From contig NZ_BMDW01000007.1 in NCBI RefSeq assembly GCF_014636175.1, forward strand, positions 1 to 64,000: DNA of 64,000 bases, given 5' to 3'. The notes below the pieces were generated by a model that did no database searches, was not told where the DNA came from, and saw only the letters and a list, made by a program, of their open reading frames with translations. This document shows, one piece after another, positions 10,730 through 18,332 of the stretch. Position numbers and translations under genes: made by a program. Source of the stretch: Sphingomonas psychrolutea. Lineage in GTDB: Bacteria > Pseudomonadota > Alphaproteobacteria > Sphingomonadales > Sphingomonadaceae. The stretch's first letter is position 1. Each line of letters opens with the position of its first letter.

Positions 10730-11809
10730 ATGGCTTCCGCAACGCCCGCCGCGCCGACCAACAAAGCTGCATCCAGTCTTGCGTGGATCGCCTATACCGA
10801 TTCCGACTTCGGCTACGTCGTCGCGGCCGACTTCAGCGATGGGCTCGGGCACATCGGCGCGGCGGCGAACGGCCCTTGGACGCTCGTATGGGGTCCGGCC
10901 TTCAACGATGGGATCGTGTCGTATGCGGCACGCGGTCAGGACGGAACGCTTGCGGTCGCTTTCCGCGGGACCAACCCGGCTTTCGTGACGGGGGTCTGGA
11001 CGAACTTTGTCGCTGACGCCAATACCAGCCTGGTCACGTGGCAGTTCCCGCAGTCGCTCAAGGCCAAAATCACGGCCGGAACCAATGCCGCGTTGGCGCT
11101 TGCGATCGCATCCACCGATCCGAACAGCGGCCAGACGCTGTTGCAGTATCTTTGCGAGTCGTTGACTGCCAATCCGACCCATGTCCTGGTTACCGGCCAC
11201 AGTTTGGGCGGTGCCCTGGCCAACGTCGCCGCGCTGTGGCTGTACGATCAGTTGCCGCGCTACAACGTCACCGCGACGATCTATCCGATGACCTTCGCGG
11301 CGCCGACGATCTCGGACCAGACCTTTCAGACGGCGTTCAACACGGCGTTCCCCGGCTACAGTCCGATGGTGAACACCAACGATGTCGTGCCAATGGCGTG
11401 GAACAATATCACCGGAATTCAAAAATCGTTCACCGGTCCGACCAACGCCGGTCAAACCTATCCCACACTCCTCGATTACGATTGGGCGCTGTACTACGTT
11501 CTGGAGACCCTTTGGCTCGCTCAAGGCGACTATTATCCGCTGGGCGCGGCGGACACGTTCACCGTCGACCCGGTTCCCGTCAATGCGCAGAGCTATCCGA
11601 GCTGGCCGGAAGAGGTTGTTCTGATGCACTCGATGCAAGACGTGTATTATTACAACGTGTGGGGGGTCAGTGCTCCCCCGCTGAACCACGCGACGACGCT
11701 GATCGCCGCCGGGATGATGCCGCAAGCCAGCGACGAGACGACGTTGGTCATGCTGCCGACGCGGCGTGGCGGAGCGCGACCGCCATCACCCGGACATGCC
11801 CCAGCCTAG
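10730..11809 (+). CDS. Class-3 lipase-family alpha/beta hydrolase
   Basis: A 359-residue protein with the nucleophile elbow VTGHSLGGALA (Ser in GHSLGG, about residue 163), preceded by an LAVAFRGTNP stretch as in class-3 lipases (oxyanion region). A candidate catalytic Asp lies in VNTNDVVPM, and a late His lies in LNHATTL or VLMHSM. No signal peptide is visible. Start ATG 10730 has GGGGGAT upstream. It sits between crtI and the LOG/crtB pair. Its substrate is unknown. A link with carotenoid esters is speculation based only on position. Confidence 0.8.
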   Translation: MASATPAAPTNKAASSLAWIAYTDSDFGYVVAADFSDGLGHIGAAANGPWTLVWGPAFNDGIVSYAARGQDGTLAVAFRGTNPAFVTGVWTNFVADANTSLVTWQFPQSLKAKITAGTNAALALAIASTDPNSGQTLLQYLCESLTANPTHVLVTGHSLGGALANVAALWLYDQLPRYNVTATIYPMTFAAPTISDQTFQTAFNTAFPGYSPMVNTNDVVPMAWNNITGIQKSFTGPTNAGQTYPTLLDYDWALYYVLETLWLAQGDYYPLGAADTFTVDPVPVNAQSYPSWPEEVVLMHSMQDVYYYNVWGVSAPPLNHATTLIAAGMMPQASDETTLVMLPTRRGGARPPSPGHAPA

Positions 11810-11902
11810 CCTCGCTTTTTTCGAGCCACTCCACCCGCGAACCGCGCCGCTGTCGCGATATCGGCGCTTGTCGCGCACGCGCGGCTCGCCTAGCCAAGGC
11901 GC

Positions 11903-12484
11903 ATGAAACGCCTCGCCATCTATTGCGGCTCCGCCACGCCCGCCGACCCGGTCTATATCGATTGCGCGCGCGAGGTCGGGCGGACGCTCGCCGAGCGCGG
12001 GATTGGCGTCGTGTATGGCGGCGGGCGGCTCGGGCTGATGGGCGCGGTGGCGGATGCCGCGCTGGCGGCGGGCGGCGAAGTGATCGGGATCATCCCGCAG
12101 GCGCTGGTCGATGCCGAAGTCGCGCACCAAGGCTGCACCGAGCTGCATATCGTCGGGACGATGCATCAGCGCAAGCAGGCGTTCACCGATCTCAGCGACG
12201 GCTTTGTCAATTTGCCGGGCGGCACCGGCACGATGGACGAACTGTGGGAGGCGCTGAGCTGGGCGCAGATCGGCTATCATGCCAAACCGGTCGGGCTGCT
12301 CAATGTCGCGGGCTATTACGACCATCTCGTCGCTTTCTATCACCATATGGCCGAGGTCGGCTTCCTGCGCGCGCAACACCGCGACATTCTCATCGTCGAT
12401 ACCGCGCTCGACGGATTGCTGACGCAAATGGAGCGCCACGTGCCGGTGACAACGATCACCAAGATCGGCGCGAAGGACCTTTGA
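11903..12484 (+). CDS. LOG-family (TIGR00730) nucleotide phosphoribohydrolase
   Basis: A 193-residue Rossmann-fold protein of the lysine-decarboxylase-like LOG family, whose members release bases from nucleoside 5'-monophosphates (cytokinin riboside monophosphate in plants). It has the family motif LPGGTGTMDE and the N-terminal YCGSATPADP and YGGGRLGLMG segments. The stop overlaps the probable TTG start of crtB (TTGA at 12481-12484), so the two are coupled. In bacteria the physiological substrate is often unclear. I make no claim that cytokinin is the product here. Confidence 0.88.
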   Translation: MKRLAIYCGSATPADPVYIDCAREVGRTLAERGIGVVYGGGRLGLMGAVADAALAAGGEVIGIIPQALVDAEVAHQGCTELHIVGTMHQRKQAFTDLSDGFVNLPGGTGTMDELWEALSWAQIGYHAKPVGLLNVAGYYDHLVAFYHHMAEVGFLRAQHRDILIVDTALDGLLTQMERHVPVTTITKIGAKDL

Positions 12485-13455
12485 GCGGCGCGCATTCCGG
12501 TGCGAGCGGGCCCAGCCGGGACGCGATCGTCGCGACCGCGCAGGAAGCGATCGCGCGCGGATCGCGGAGCTTTGCTGCCGCCAGCCGTCTGTTCGACCGC
12601 GCGAATCGCGAGCGCGCGTGGCTGCTCTACGCCTGGTGCCGGGCGTGCGATGACATTGCCGACGGGCAGGACCATGGCCATGGCATGACCGGTGTCACCG
12701 ATGGCCCCGCGCGGCTCGCCGAGATTTCCGCCAAGACCGAGGCGGCGCTGGGGGGTGCGGAGATCGGCGATCCCGCTTTCGATGCGCTCCGCCTGTTCGC
12801 CGCCGAGGTGAAGCTGCCCCCGGCCTTGCCGCGGGACCTGATCGCGGGTTTTGCGCTCGATGCCGAGGACTGGCGGCCGCAGACCGAGCAGGATTTGTAC
12901 CTGTATTGCTACCATGTCGCAGGCGTCGTCGGGTGCATGATGGCACTGGCAATGGGGGTGTCGCGCGACGATGACGCCACCTTAGACCGTGCTTGCGATC
13001 TCGGTCTGGCCTTCCAGCTGGCGAATATTGCGCGCGACGTGGGCGAGGATGCGCGCGCCGGGCGCTGCTATCTGCCACAGGACTGGCTCGACGAAGCGGG
13101 GATTCCGGCGGACGATCTGCTCGCGGTACAATATCGTGATGCGCTTGGGCGCTTGGGCGCGCGCCTTGCCGAGCGCGCGGCAGCGTATGAAGCGAGTGCG
13201 CGCTTCGGGACCCCGGCTTTGGCGTTCCGCTCGGCCTGGGCGGTGCTGGCGGCGGCCGACATTTACGGGGCGATCGCGCGGCAGGTCGCCGCCCTCGGGC
13301 CGCGGGCATGGGATAAAAGGGTGTCGACATCGGGCGCGGCAAAGATCGGCATGATGGCCCGCGCCTGGGGGCAAGCGCGGGAGCGGCACGCGCTGTATCC
13401 CGAGCAGCCGCGCGACCCGGCCTTGTGGACGAGGCCGCGCGCTGCGCTGCGCTGA
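12481..13455 (+). CDS. crtB: Phytoene synthase CrtB
   Basis: CrtB condenses two geranylgeranyl diphosphates to phytoene. The 324-residue product has the two Mg-binding aspartate motifs of squalene/phytoene synthases: RACDDIADGQD (about residues 55-63) and LANIARDVGEDA (about residues 179-190), with YLPQDWL after the second. TTG at 12481 overlaps the LOG stop codon, with AAGGA just upstream. No ATG or GTG lies before the conserved region in frame, so TTG is the best start although the spacing is short. The same frame stays open far upstream to 11038, but that part is a shadow of the lipase and LOG genes. Confidence 0.92.
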   Translation: MSGAHSGASGPSRDAIVATAQEAIARGSRSFAAASRLFDRANRERAWLLYAWCRACDDIADGQDHGHGMTGVTDGPARLAEISAKTEAALGGAEIGDPAFDALRLFAAEVKLPPALPRDLIAGFALDAEDWRPQTEQDLYLYCYHVAGVVGCMMALAMGVSRDDDATLDRACDLGLAFQLANIARDVGEDARAGRCYLPQDWLDEAGIPADDLLAVQYRDALGRLGARLAERAAAYEASARFGTPALAFRSAWAVLAAADIYGAIARQVAALGPRAWDKRVSTSGAAKIGMMARAWGQARERHALYPEQPRDPALWTRPRAALR

Positions 13456-14035
13456 TCACGGCGATTGCGGCGCAAGGTCGCCATCGCAGATTTACCCCGA
13501 TCCGCGGCGCGCCCGAACGGTGCCTGGCATCTCGTGCAGGGTTCGACCGGCGACTTGGACAATTCGGGGGATGGCGGATTGAGCAGGGCCGGATTGAGCA
13601 GGTGCAAAACCTCGCGATGATCGGACCGGTGTGATGCACGATTTTTCCGCCCTGATCCGGGGGGTACCAGGCCATCGACCCGATGATCTTCAATGTCTTG
13701 AACGCGCGCTTTACTCCGAACTACGTGCCGATAGCGCAGGTAAAGTGCAGTAAGCGCCGTCAGGCATTCCCCGCTTGAATCCTATGACTGTGTATCTCCG
13801 TCATCATAGCAATATGTGCCATTGGCTAAACTTACGAGTATTGTAGATAATAAGGTTTATGTAGAATAAATGACATTCTGCATGTAATATAAGAGACAAA
13901 TACGTAACGACCGTTGACTCTGACAGAATCAGTGATATTTATTGTCCGCGAGTTCGGCGTTTAATTTGATCAGTTTTGGATGTTTATTGGTTGCTGTGGT
14001 GCACAATGCGCGACGGCAATTGCGCGGAGGTGTGC
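13456..14035. other. Gene-free stretch with an AT-rich block before the RiPP locus
   Basis: No convincing gene is visible in these 580 bases. The first 300 have normal GC content. From about 13770 to 13975 the sequence becomes strikingly AT-rich compared with the rest of the window, then changes back at the oxygenase gene. It probably holds the promoter of the RiPP locus and may be acquired DNA. Confidence 0.6.
13914..13942 (+). promoter_or_regulatory. Possible sigma-70-type promoter for the RiPP locus
   Basis: TTGACT at 13914-13919 matches a -35 box. A weak TATTTA or ATTTAT follows at 13936-13942 after 16-17 bases. A short dyad (CTGA-CAGAA-TCAG) lies in the spacer. The -10 match is poor, so this is tentative. 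Confidence 0.3.
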
Positions 14036-15262
14036 GTGGCTGCTACAGGCATGGACTTGCTCGCGCTCTTGCAGCCGCTCGCTTTGCCCGACTTCCTCTC
14101 GCGTCATTGGGAGCGTGAGCCGCTTCTGCTGACCGCCAAGCACGACCTGCTCGATCGCTTGCTTGGCGAAGGTGATCTCGAATCGCTGATCGCGTGGCAC
14201 GGGCGTAGCGGGCAGCCGCCGTTCAGCGTTGCCAAGAACAGTGCGGTCGGCCCGCGCCATACCAGCCGTCCGCTGCCCGATGCGCGGCGCGCTTATGATG
14301 CCGGCGAGACGATCTTCGTTCCCGAGATTCACTTGCGCTGGGGTCCGTTCGCGGACTTTTGCCGCATGCTGGAGACGGCGTTCCGCCATCCGGTCGGCGC
14401 AACCTTGGTGTTCAGCCCTCCCAACGCGCAGGGGCTGACCCCGCATTTCGATGCCGCCGCGGTGTTCGCGATGCAGATCAGCGGCGAGAAGACCTGGAAA
14501 GTCGCGCGCCCGGTGCGCGAGAAGCCGTTGTTTGGCGATCCGCTGACCGATCTGCCGGCTTTACCCGAGCCGCATGTCGATTACCGGCTGACGCCGGGCG
14601 ACGTGCTGTACGTGCCGATGGGGTTTCCGCACATCGCGCTCAGCGGCGCGGCACCATCGGTGCACGTCTCGGTCTATATCAACTGCATCCGCGCGCGCGA
14701 CATGATCGCGCGGGCGTTGGCGCTGGCGGCCGATGCCGACGTCGCATTCCGCCAGCCGCTGGCACCTGGCCTGCTCGGGTCGACGGATGGCGCAACCGCG
14801 ATCGCCGCCTTGTTCCGCGATCTGGCGGACCGGCTCGCCAGCGGCTTCGATGCCGAGGCGACGCACGGCGCGCTCGTCCATGAGATGCTGGGGCAAATGC
14901 ATCCGCACCCCGCCGCGCGCTTCAACTGGGGCAATGCCGTGCTCGATAGCGATCAGCCATTGCGCCATGCGCCCGGTCTGCTGCCGTTCGTCAGCCAGAG
15001 CGATGGCGCGGCGGTGATCGCCTATCCCGGCGGCCAGACGCGCGGCCCTGCCGACATTTTTCGCACTTTGGTCTTCGTCGCGGAGACGCCGCGCTTCCGC
15101 GTCCGCGATTTGCCCGGGCTCGATGCCGCAGGTCAGCGCGTCCTCGCCGAGCGCCTGCTGAGCGAGGGCGTCCTCGTTCCCGACACCGACCACGGCCCTG
15201 ATTTCGGCGGCGACCTGCGCGCCGCTGCCCCCGAACACGCGGCGTTGGTGCCGTCCGTGTAA
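14036..15262 (+). CDS. JmjC/cupin-like 2-oxoglutarate oxygenase of the RiPP locus
   Basis: A 408-residue protein of the cupin_4/JmjC type (related to bacterial ribosomal oxygenases), expected to hydroxylate a protein or peptide side chain using Fe(II) and 2-oxoglutarate. The N-terminus, ALLQPLALPDFLSRHWEREPLLL, is family-typical. The iron ligands are visible as HFD (His137, Asp139) in LTPHFDAAAVF, with a distal His199 in YVPMGFPHIAL. GTG 14036 is chosen because GGAGG sits five bases upstream. ATG 13976 has no such site, and ATG 14051 is possible. It lies 31 bases before the precursor gene in the same direction, so it may modify the precursor peptide rather than a ribosomal protein. That substrate is inferred. 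Confidence 0.75.
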   Translation: MAATGMDLLALLQPLALPDFLSRHWEREPLLLTAKHDLLDRLLGEGDLESLIAWHGRSGQPPFSVAKNSAVGPRHTSRPLPDARRAYDAGETIFVPEIHLRWGPFADFCRMLETAFRHPVGATLVFSPPNAQGLTPHFDAAAVFAMQISGEKTWKVARPVREKPLFGDPLTDLPALPEPHVDYRLTPGDVLYVPMGFPHIALSGAAPSVHVSVYINCIRARDMIARALALAADADVAFRQPLAPGLLGSTDGATAIAALFRDLADRLASGFDAEATHGALVHEMLGQMHPHPAARFNWGNAVLDSDQPLRHAPGLLPFVSQSDGAAVIAYPGGQTRGPADIFRTLVFVAETPRFRVRDLPGLDAAGQRVLAERLLSEGVLVPDTDHGPDFGGDLRAAAPEHAALVPSV

Positions 15263-15293
15263 TTCCCCTGTCCGCACCACTGGAGAATGCGTC

Positions 15294-15578
15294 ATGAGTT
15301 CCGCACAGAACCTGATCACCAAGATTGCGACCGACGAAGCGTTCCGCAAGGAGCTCGATGCTCTGCCCGTTAGCGAGAAGTTGGGCTTCCTGTCCGAGAA
15401 CGGCTTTGGCGACGTCACCCGCGACGACATCCAGCACGCGATCGAGCCGGCCGTGATGTCGCTCAGCCCCAACGATCTCGCCACCGGTGGCCTCGTCGCG
15501 GCGAGCGATACGGTGACGACCACGACCACCACGACGACGGTGTTCGCCGGCGCGGCCGCAGCGGTCGCCGCTGCCTGA
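15294..15578 (+). CDS. Nif11-like RiPP precursor with an octa-threonine core
   Basis: A 94-residue peptide. Residues 7-49 resemble a Nif11-type leader (KIATDEAFRKEL, then LGFLSENGFGDVT). A Gly65-Gly66 pair (DLATGG) could be the cleavage site. The predicted 28-residue core starts LVAASDTV, has eight consecutive Thr (75-82), then VFAG and an Ala/Val tail. Thr codons alternate ACG and ACC, so the run is not a pure trinucleotide repeat. Thr is a substrate for YcaO cyclodehydratases, which form methyloxazolines, and two YcaO genes follow at once. GGAGA precedes the ATG at seven bases. No peptidase or exporter gene is present nearby, so how it matures and leaves the cell is unknown. Confidence 0.75.
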   Translation: MSSAQNLITKIATDEAFRKELDALPVSEKLGFLSENGFGDVTRDDIQHAIEPAVMSLSPNDLATGGLVAASDTVTTTTTTTTVFAGAAAAVAAA

Positions 15579-15590
15579 CATCGACCTTCA

Positions 15591-15615
15591 GGGAGTCCTC
15601 TTCCCGGGGACTCCC
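15591..15615 (+). promoter_or_regulatory. Stem-loop between precursor and ycaO genes
   Basis: GGGAGTCC (15591-15598) pairs perfectly with GGACTCCC (15608-15615) around a 9-base loop. It lies 13 bases after the precursor stop and 22 bases before the first ycaO gene. Such hairpins often act as partial terminators or RNA-stabilising ends that keep precursor mRNA in excess. No U-run follows. Confidence 0.5.
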
Positions 15616-15637
15616 ACCCTTTGTCGAGAGACACGCA

Positions 15638-16888
15638 ATGGCCGAGCCGATCCTGTTGCGCGGCGCGCCGCTCAGCGCGCGCAAGCGTTTCTTCGAAGCA
15701 ACCCACCGCACCGTGTCGCCGGCCGAGACGCTCGAGCGGTTGCGGCCGCATTTGCGCACGGCGGGGGTCAGCAGGCTCGCCGATATTACCGGGCTCGACC
15801 GTGTTGGCATCCCGACCGTGCTCGCGCATCGGCCGAATTGCCCGACCTTGGCCAATGCCGCGGGCAAGGGCTTCACCTTGGTCGCGGCGACGGTGTCGGC
15901 GGCGATGGAAGCGGTCGAGATCTATCATGCCGAGGCGATGCAGCTCGACGTGGTCGAGGCGAGCTGGGCCGAATTGCCCGAGGAGGCGCGGATCGCCCGC
16001 GATTTGCTCCCGCTCAATCGCCTCGCTTTGTTCGATGACGACAAGCCCTATCATTGGGTCGAGGCGTGGGACCTGATCGGGCAGCGCCCGGTCTATGTGC
16101 CGCAAATGTGCGTCGGCATGGCGCCGCCCGCTGGCCAGCGTCCGCTGATCGACCGGCCGTTCGCGATGGGCAGCAACGGCCTTGCCGGGGGCAATCACTT
16201 GCTCGAGGCAATCGCCGCCGGGCTTTACGAAGTGGTCGAGCGCGATGCGGTGGCGTGCGACCGGCTGCTGGTCACGACGATCCCGCAGACCTGGCGACGC
16301 GTCGATCCAACTCTTGTCGATGACCCCTCGGTCGCCGATCTGTTGCGGCGGCTCGGCGAGGCCGATCTCGAACTCGTGCTGATCGACTGTACCGTCGACA
16401 CGCGCGTGCCGTGCTACATGGCCTTCGTGTTCGAGGCCGAATACCGCCACAGCGGCGGGACCAAGGGCTATGGTGCGCATCTCGACCCGGCCGTCGCGAT
16501 GGTCCGCGCGATTACCGAGGCGGTGCAGGCGCGGCTGATCTTCATCGCCGGATCGCGCGATGATTATTTTCGCCGTGACCAGTTCGCGCATCAGCTCGCC
16601 GACAGCGACGCGATGGTGAACGACATGCTGGCACTGGCGTTCGATCCCGACGCGGTGCCGCTGCCCAGTGCCGCAAGCGACAGTTTCGAGGAGGATGTCG
16701 CGACGATCCTCGACCGGCTCCGCGCCGCCGGGATCGATCAAGCGCTGGTGGTGGATCTCACCGACCCGGACATCGATATCCCGGTCGTTCGCGTGCTCGT
16801 GCCGGGGCTCGAAGGCTATATGTTCGATCAATATACGCCGGGCCCGCGCGCGCTCGCCTGGGTCGAACGCCACCGGAGCTTGCAATGA
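15638..16888 (+). CDS. YcaO-domain enzyme, full length
   Basis: A 416-residue stand-alone YcaO protein, expected to use ATP to activate peptide backbone amides for azoline or related chemistry. The three ATP/Mg-binding blocks are present: SAAMEAVE (about residue 87), GSNGLAGGN...EVVERDA (about residues 175-203) and AITEAVQARL...AGSRDD (about residues 292-308). The C-terminal part continues for about 108 residues and includes PVVRVLVPGLEG, a conserved late YcaO segment. There is no PxPxP end. No E1-like or TfuA partner is nearby, so whether it makes oxazolines, thioamides or amidines cannot be read directly. The precursor core has many Thr and no Cys, favouring methyloxazoline. Confidence 0.85.
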   Translation: MAEPILLRGAPLSARKRFFEATHRTVSPAETLERLRPHLRTAGVSRLADITGLDRVGIPTVLAHRPNCPTLANAAGKGFTLVAATVSAAMEAVEIYHAEAMQLDVVEASWAELPEEARIARDLLPLNRLALFDDDKPYHWVEAWDLIGQRPVYVPQMCVGMAPPAGQRPLIDRPFAMGSNGLAGGNHLLEAIAAGLYEVVERDAVACDRLLVTTIPQTWRRVDPTLVDDPSVADLLRRLGEADLELVLIDCTVDTRVPCYMAFVFEAEYRHSGGTKGYGAHLDPAVAMVRAITEAVQARLIFIAGSRDDYFRRDQFAHQLADSDAMVNDMLALAFDPDAVPLPSAASDSFEEDVATILDRLRAAGIDQALVVDLTDPDIDIPVVRVLVPGLEGYMFDQYTPGPRALAWVERHRSLQ

Positions 16889-17865
16889 CGGCGGCGCGCG
16901 TATGGCAGCGCCCGCCGCCTGAGGAGACCATCGCGCTTGTGCTGGAACGCAAGGGCGCGCTCGGGCTGACGCGGCTGGCCGACATTACCGGGCTCGACCG
17001 GATCGGGATTCCCGTGGTGCTCTCGGTCCGTCCGACCGCGCGCTATCTCAGCGTCGATGCCGGCAAGGGGATGACGCTGGCCTTCGCCCGCGCCTCGGCG
17101 GCGATGGAGTGCGTCGAGCGTCATGCCGGTGAGAATGCCCGGCCGCCGCAATGGCGCGCGTCATATGCCAAGGTCGCGCAGACGCACCGCGTGATCGCGC
17201 GCGGCGACTTGCCGATCGCGCGCGATGCGCCGTTCGACGCGCGGCTGCCGGTCGACTGGACGCTGGTGCGCGATCTGGCCGATGGCGAAGACGTGGCGGT
17301 CCCGCTCGAGCTCGTCGCGCTCGACCGTTATCGGCGGGGTGCTGGCGACATCATGCCGTTCCAGACCGGATCGAACGGGCTGTCGGCGGGCAATACGATC
17401 GACGAAGCGATCTTCGGCGGCCTGTGCGAGCTGATCGAGCGCGATGCGATCGCGATCATGCGCTACGCCTGGGAACGGCATGATCGCCCGCCGCCGCGGC
17501 TTCGGCTCGGGCCTGGTGCCGCGGGGATCGGCGTGGCGACCCGCGCGCTGCTCGACCGCTATGCTGCGGCTGGGATCGAGGTTGTCGCGTTCGACTGTTC
17601 GAGCGAGATCGGCGTGCCCACGGTCATGGTCTATGCGATCGACCGCGAGACGCCCGAGCTCGGCCTGTATCGCGGCTATGGCTGCCACCCCGATCCCGAA
17701 ATCGCGCTGCAACGCGCGCTGACCGAGGCGGCGCAGGGGCGGCTGGTGATGATCGCCGGATCGCGCGACGATCTGTTCGGGCATACACGTCATCTTGAGG
17801 CGCAAGGCTGGCGAGCCATGGGTCAACCCTGCCATCGGCGTTCGCTTGTGCCAGCGGCTTGGTGA
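16885..17865 (+). CDS. Second YcaO-domain enzyme, C-terminally truncated
   Basis: A 326-residue paralogue of the preceding YcaO, overlapping it by four bases (ATGA). All three nucleotide-binding blocks are kept: SAAMECVE (about residue 71), GSNGLSAGN...ELIERDA (about residues 160-188) and ALTEAAQGRLVMIAGSRDD (about residues 278-296). After SRDD the similarity stops within a dozen residues, and the frame ends in unrelated sequence (QGWRAMGQPCH). The roughly 100-residue C-terminal portion of the first YcaO, including its VVRVLVPGLE-like segment, is missing. Bases from about 17790 onward read as another gene remnant on the opposite strand. It may be inactive, or may work as a partial subunit with the full-length copy. 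Confidence 0.75.
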   Translation: MTAARVWQRPPPEETIALVLERKGALGLTRLADITGLDRIGIPVVLSVRPTARYLSVDAGKGMTLAFARASAAMECVERHAGENARPPQWRASYAKVAQTHRVIARGDLPIARDAPFDARLPVDWTLVRDLADGEDVAVPLELVALDRYRRGAGDIMPFQTGSNGLSAGNTIDEAIFGGLCELIERDAIAIMRYAWERHDRPPPRLRLGPGAAGIGVATRALLDRYAAAGIEVVAFDCSSEIGVPTVMVYAIDRETPELGLYRGYGCHPDPEIALQRALTEAAQGRLVMIAGSRDDLFGHTRHLEAQGWRAMGQPCHRRSLVPAAW

Positions 17866-18126
17866 AATCTGCATCGGGCCGTGGCAGCGTGTAGGTCGCG
17901 TTGTCGGATCGACGGCGGCCGCCCGCAGTTGCTCGGCCGAGATCAGGGGCCTCGGCGCCGACTGGTCGGAATTCTGAACCGGGGGAAGTTGGGCAGCCGT
18001 TGCAGCCGTACTTTGAGATCCGAACCAAAACAGGATCGGAAAGAGAAGGTACCCGGGAAACGAAGAACGCGCGGTGGCGATTTTTATCTCAACGACAAAC
18101 GACCCAGCCGCCGGATAGGTCCACAC
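17785..18126 (-). pseudogene. Frameshifted N-terminal remnant, possibly an L,D-transpeptidase
   Basis: On the minus strand, one frame gives a hydrophobic leader (GYLLFPILFWFGSQSTAATA) followed by PRPLISAEQLRAAAVDP. A second frame, one base off, continues TYTLPRPDADFTKPLAQANA and GRVDPWLASLAPQDD. The second segment recalls the scaffold region of YcbB-type L,D-transpeptidases as I remember them from sphingomonads, but no catalytic domain is present. It ends abruptly at the truncated YcaO gene, so it looks like a broken gene joined by recombination. The family is uncertain. Confidence 0.4.
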
Positions 18127-18332
18127 AGGTGCGGCGGCGGCGCATGCTCCGATATTGCGGCGCAGCGGCCTTGCTTTCCGGTGGGTCGCATCTGTAAGAC
18201 AGCTGCATTCGCTTGGACCCGGTGCAAACCCGGGTGGCTATTCCGGCCGCCGATCCGCCGGACAACAGCACTCACGTCCTTTTTGATCCCGGCGGTTGTC
18301 GCGCGGGATCGTGCGCTATGTGCGGACACCTC

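Noticed and set aside
9326..11725. Minus-strand open frame of about 800 codons
   Set aside because: Antisense to crtI and the lipase gene. The composition is Arg/Gly/His-rich without motifs. The sense frames have clear family signatures.
11038..13455. An 805-codon frame as one protein
   Set aside because: Only the last 324 codons form CrtB. The earlier part is an out-of-frame reading of the lipase and LOG genes, which both have strong motifs.
13425..13634. 69-codon frame after crtB
   Set aside because: It begins inside crtB, has no ribosome-binding site and shows no family pattern.
15514..15545. The threonine run as a replication-slippage artefact
   Set aside because: The eight Thr use a mixed ACG/ACC order and stay within a well-formed precursor with leader, GG and ribosome-binding site, next to YcaO genes. 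Slippage cannot be excluded fully but is not the best reading.
14561..16885. Minus-strand open frame of 774 codons across the RiPP locus
   Set aside because: Shadow of the oxygenase, precursor and ycaO genes. No family pattern is visible, and it crosses the gene boundaries on the other strand.
17624..18028. Intact minus-strand gene opposite the end of the second ycaO
   Set aside because: Only its upper part looks like protein and it needs a frameshift. The lower part is a shadow of ycaO.
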